A DNA stretch of 9,006 bases, from NCBI GenBank assembly GCA_905235615.1, contig CAJOMB010000012.1:1-9006 (forward strand), read 5' to 3'. A program made the position numbers and the translations under genes. Positions within the stretch are counted from its first letter, which is position 1; each line of letters opens with the position of its first letter. The notes below the pieces were generated by a model. The model searched no databases, had not been told where the DNA came from, and saw nothing but the letters and a program-made list of their open reading frames with translations. This stretch comes from an uncultured Bacteroidales bacterium. GTDB lineage: Bacteria; Bacteroidota; Bacteroidia; Bacteroidales; UBA932. Positions 6,535-9,006 of this stretch are shown here, one piece after another.

Positions 6535-7606
6535 ATATATCATCCTCCTGGGCGCCCTGCCCCTTATGGCGGCCCATGGCTGCATCAAAGAAGACAGCAC
6601 CAGCAACGCCACCTATCAGAAGCAATACCTTCAGCTGTGGATAGACACCTATCATCCCGGCGTCAGCCAGAACAACGACGGCCTGTACATCCTGGAAGAC
6701 ATTCCGGGCAAGGGAGCCACCATCGAATGGGGAGAAAATGACGAATACGTCTATGCCGATGTCACCATCCGTACGCTGGACGGCACCATCTCCTCCTCCA
6801 CGGACATCCAGATAGCCCGGCAGCTGGGCACCTACGACAAAAAGAACGGCGTCTATTACGGCCCCAGGTTCTACAAGATAGGGGAAGGAAGCAGTTACGC
6901 CGGCGTGGACGCCCTGTACCATGGCATGAAGCTGGGCGGCACCCGCACCGCCGTCATTCCGTCCTGGATGATTACCACCTCCCGCTACAATACCCAGCAG
7001 GAGTACCTGAACAACCTCTCCTCCAATTCCGCCCACCTCATCTACACCGTCACGCCCAGAATGCAGTGTGAAGACCCTTCCATGGTGGAACTGGACAGCC
7101 TGAAGAAATATGTGAACGCACATTACGGAGATCTGCCCTCCGTCTCGTACAAGGACGACGAAGCGGCCAACGGCACCTTCTACTTCCTGTCCGATATATC
7201 AGACGTGGAGAAAGATGATACATCCGGAGAGCCGTTAAAACGCACTTCCACCGCTACCGCCACCCTTAACTATACGGGAAGGCTGCTGAACGGCCAGGTG
7301 TTTGACACCACCATCGAGAAGGTGGCCAAGGATGCCGGCATCTACAATTCCGGCAAGACTTATTCCCCCGTGAGCATCACCTTCGCGGAAAAGTGGAGCG
7401 AGATATCCCTGGGCGGCTCTACCGGCCTTATCGACGGCTTCAAGGGCGCCCTTTCCCAAATGAACTATCAAGGGGAGAAGGCCGTCGCCCTTTTCACCTC
7501 CACCCACGGGTATGGAGAAAGCGGTGACAGCCAAACGGGCAAGATACCCGGCTATTCCCCGCTCATCTTCGAACTGGAACTGGTCACCGTTTCCGACTTT
7601 CAGTAA
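6524..7606 (+). CDS. Lipoprotein with two FKBP-like domains (peptidyl-prolyl isomerase type)
   Basis: A 360-residue lipoprotein. The signal peptide ends at C20, and the following I-K-E-D-S fits the Bacteroidetes lipoprotein export signal (X-K-(D/E)2-X), so exposure on the cell surface is predicted. Domain 1 (about 52-178) starts DGLYILEDIPGKGATI and has the FKBP order of strands and the GVDALYHGMKLGGTRTAVIPS block, but Ser replaces the Phe-Asp pair and no active-site Tyr is found. Domain 2 (about 216-354) has TATLNYTGRLLNGQVFDTT with Y250, F260 and D261, GLIDGFKGALSQM in place of the usual Trp-containing helix start, Y330 in HGYG and F349 in PLIFELEL. It thus keeps most FKBP pocket residues and may be an active cis-trans prolyl isomerase for surface or periplasmic proteins. 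It resembles GldI-type FKBP lipoproteins in kind, but two domains make it larger. The start overlaps the previous stop by 11 bases (ATGAAGAATAA). Confidence 0.88.
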   Translation: MKNKYIILLGALPLMAAHGCIKEDSTSNATYQKQYLQLWIDTYHPGVSQNNDGLYILEDIPGKGATIEWGENDEYVYADVTIRTLDGTISSSTDIQIARQLGTYDKKNGVYYGPRFYKIGEGSSYAGVDALYHGMKLGGTRTAVIPSWMITTSRYNTQQEYLNNLSSNSAHLIYTVTPRMQCEDPSMVELDSLKKYVNAHYGDLPSVSYKDDEAANGTFYFLSDISDVEKDDTSGEPLKRTSTATATLNYTGRLLNGQVFDTTIEKVAKDAGIYNSGKTYSPVSITFAEKWSEISLGGSTGLIDGFKGALSQMNYQGEKAVALFTSTHGYGESGDSQTGKIPGYSPLIFELELVTVSDFQ

Positions 7607-7609
7607 ACC

Positions 7610-9006
7610 ATGAGCGTCAGCGCAATCCCTACAGAGCTGGGGACCAAGCCCATCGGCGCCCTCATCAAGCAATACGCCGTCCCCGGCATCATCGCCATGA
7701 CGGCGTCATCGCTGTACAATATGGTGGACAGCATCTATATCGGCCATATTGCCGATGTGGGTTCCCTGTCCATCGCCGGCCTGGCCGTCACCTTCCCCCT
7801 GATGAACATCTCCACCGCCTTCGGGACGCTGGTGGGGGTGGGCGCCGCCACCATGATTTCCGTGCTGCTGGGCCAGAAGAACTACGGCGTCGCCCAGAAG
7901 GTCCTTTGCAACGACATCACCCTCAACATCATCACGGGTGTGGTCTTTACCCTCGTTTCCCTGCTGTGGATGGACCCTATCATGCGCTTTTTCGGCGCAT
8001 CGGACGCCACCCTGCCCTTCGCCCGGGAATACATGACCATCATTGCGCTGGGGAACGCCGTCACGCACCTGTACTTCGGCCTCAACTCCATCGTGCGGTC
8101 TTCCGGCAATCCCAAACTGGCCATGGGGCTCACGCTGTTCACCGTCATTTCCAACGCCATCCTGGACCCCATTTTCATCTTCGGCTTGGGCATGGGAATC
8201 AAGGGCGCTGCGCTGGCCACCGTCCTGTGCCAGTGCATGTCGCTGGGCTATACCCTATGGTATTTCCTGAATCCGGAGCGTTTCCTGCACCTGCCCCGTT
8301 CCTGGAAGCTGTTCCGGGTGGACTGGAAAATTGCCAAGGATTCCCTCGCCATCGGCCTGGGGCCCTTCCTGATGAACCTGGCCAGCTGCATCGTGGTGCT
8401 GTTCATCAACCAGCAGTTAGTCAAATGGGGCGGAGACCTGGCCATCGGCGCCTATGGCATCGTGAACCGCATCACCTTCCTCTTTGCGATGGTCGTGATG
8501 GGATTCAACCAGGGCATGCAGCCCATCGCCGGCTACAACTACGGCGCCCGCCAGTATGGCCGTGTGCGGGAAGTTTACGTCAAAACGGCCATGTGGGCCA
8601 CCATCGTCATGGTCTTCGGCTTTATCGTCTCCGAATTCCTGGCCGTTCCTGCCGTGAAAATCTTCACCAACGACCCGGTGCTTATAGAAAAAGCGGCCCG
8701 GGGGCTTCAAAAGATGAATATCGTGTTCCCCGTCGTGGGCTTCCAGATGGTCACCACCAACCTGTTCCAGTGCCTGGGCATGGTGAAAAAGTCCGTCTTC
8801 CTCTCCCTGTCCCGGCAGCTGCTGTTCCTGCTGCCGTGCATCTACATCCTGCCGCCGCTATTGGAATCCGAGAACGGCGTGTGGTACGCCTTCCCCATCT
8901 CCGACAGCATCTCCGCCCTCCTCACCGGCCTTCTGGCCATAGGGCTGCTCAGAAAGCTGGGGCGCATGAAGGACGGGGACGACCCTTCCATCCTGGGAAG
9001 TCAGAT
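7610..9006 (+). CDS. MATE family efflux transporter, MepA-like (3' end cut by window)
   Basis: A polytopic inner-membrane exporter of the MATE (NorM/MepA/DinF) group, which expels cationic drugs or metabolites using Na+ or H+. 465 codons plus two bases are visible, open to the window edge; relatives are 440 to 470 residues, so the stop should be just outside. Family blocks seen are SSLYNMVDSIYIGH near residues 33-46, GLAVTFPLMNISTAFGTLVGVGAATMISVLLGQ, the helix-10 type NPKLAMGLTLFTVISNAILDPIF, and in the second half GAYGIVNRITFLFAMVVMGFNQGMQPIAGYNYGA. The two-fold repeat of six helices is evident from these paired blocks. The ATG lies 3 bases after the FKBP lipoprotein stop, so it is co-transcribed. 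No sequence feature names the substrate. Confidence 0.94.
   Translation, partial: MSVSAIPTELGTKPIGALIKQYAVPGIIAMTASSLYNMVDSIYIGHIADVGSLSIAGLAVTFPLMNISTAFGTLVGVGAATMISVLLGQKNYGVAQKVLCNDITLNIITGVVFTLVSLLWMDPIMRFFGASDATLPFAREYMTIIALGNAVTHLYFGLNSIVRSSGNPKLAMGLTLFTVISNAILDPIFIFGLGMGIKGAALATVLCQCMSLGYTLWYFLNPERFLHLPRSWKLFRVDWKIAKDSLAIGLGPFLMNLASCIVVLFINQQLVKWGGDLAIGAYGIVNRITFLFAMVVMGFNQGMQPIAGYNYGARQYGRVREVYVKTAMWATIVMVFGFIVSEFLAVPAVKIFTNDPVLIEKAARGLQKMNIVFPVVGFQMVTTNLFQCLGMVKKSVFLSLSRQLLFLLPCIYILPPLLESENGVWYAFPISDSISALLTGLLAIGLLRKLGRMKDGDDPSILGSQ

Noticed and set aside
6506..7123. Minus-strand open frame (205 codons) opposite the FKBP lipoproteins
   Set aside because: It is hydrophobic and Gly/Val-rich by reverse reading of GC-rich codons; the plus strand has the lipoprotein signals and FKBP motifs.

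Overview
The window looks like chromosomal DNA from a Bacteroidales bacterium with GC-rich coding sequence. Three things point there: promoters of the Bacteroidetes type (TTG, about 20 bases, TAnnTTTG), starts without clear Shine-Dalgarno sequences, and gene families restricted to or typical of that phylum (DUF3822 next to rsmD, a short CstA, FKBP-like lipoproteins after a DHH phosphoesterase, and a MepA-like MATE pump of the Bacteroides kind). A high-GC lineage such as the Rikenellaceae would fit, but the genus cannot be settled from this sequence.

The layout is two tightly packed divergent operons leaving a 99-base AT-rich intergenic region (4859-4957). Leftward, in transcription order: a one-TM anchored protein of unknown function (4858-4157), a DUF3822 protein (4148-3459), the 16S rRNA methyltransferase RsmD (3462-2932), a carbon starvation protein A family transporter (2927-1461), and a YjgR/DUF853 HerA-like ATPase (1471 to beyond the left edge). 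Rightward: an NrnA-like DHH/DHHA1 phosphoesterase (4958-5989), a small lipoprotein with a degenerate FKBP-like fold (5986-6534), a larger lipoprotein with two FKBP-like domains (6524-7606), and a MATE efflux transporter (7610 to beyond the right edge). Within each operon the neighbours overlap by 4 or 11 bases or are separated by 3 to 8 bases, so translational coupling is likely. Neither operon's terminator lies in the window.

The leftward operon mixes housekeeping functions (rRNA methylation, substrate uptake, a DNA or protein-translocating type ATPase) without an obvious single pathway. The rightward operon combines nanoRNA/pAp turnover with envelope lipoproteins of the prolyl isomerase fold and an exporter; the DHH plus FKBP-lipoprotein pairing recalls the gldI neighbourhood of gliding Bacteroidetes.

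The most unexpected signal is a 15- to 17-bp hairpin (4085-4122) inside the first 22 codons of the DUF3822 gene, in a patch of AT-rich, atypical codons. Next come the overlapping divergent promoters, the run of three FKBP-like domains of which only one keeps its active-site residues, and the pilin-like look of the first leftward protein. I saw no mobile element, CRISPR array, RNA gene or defence system.
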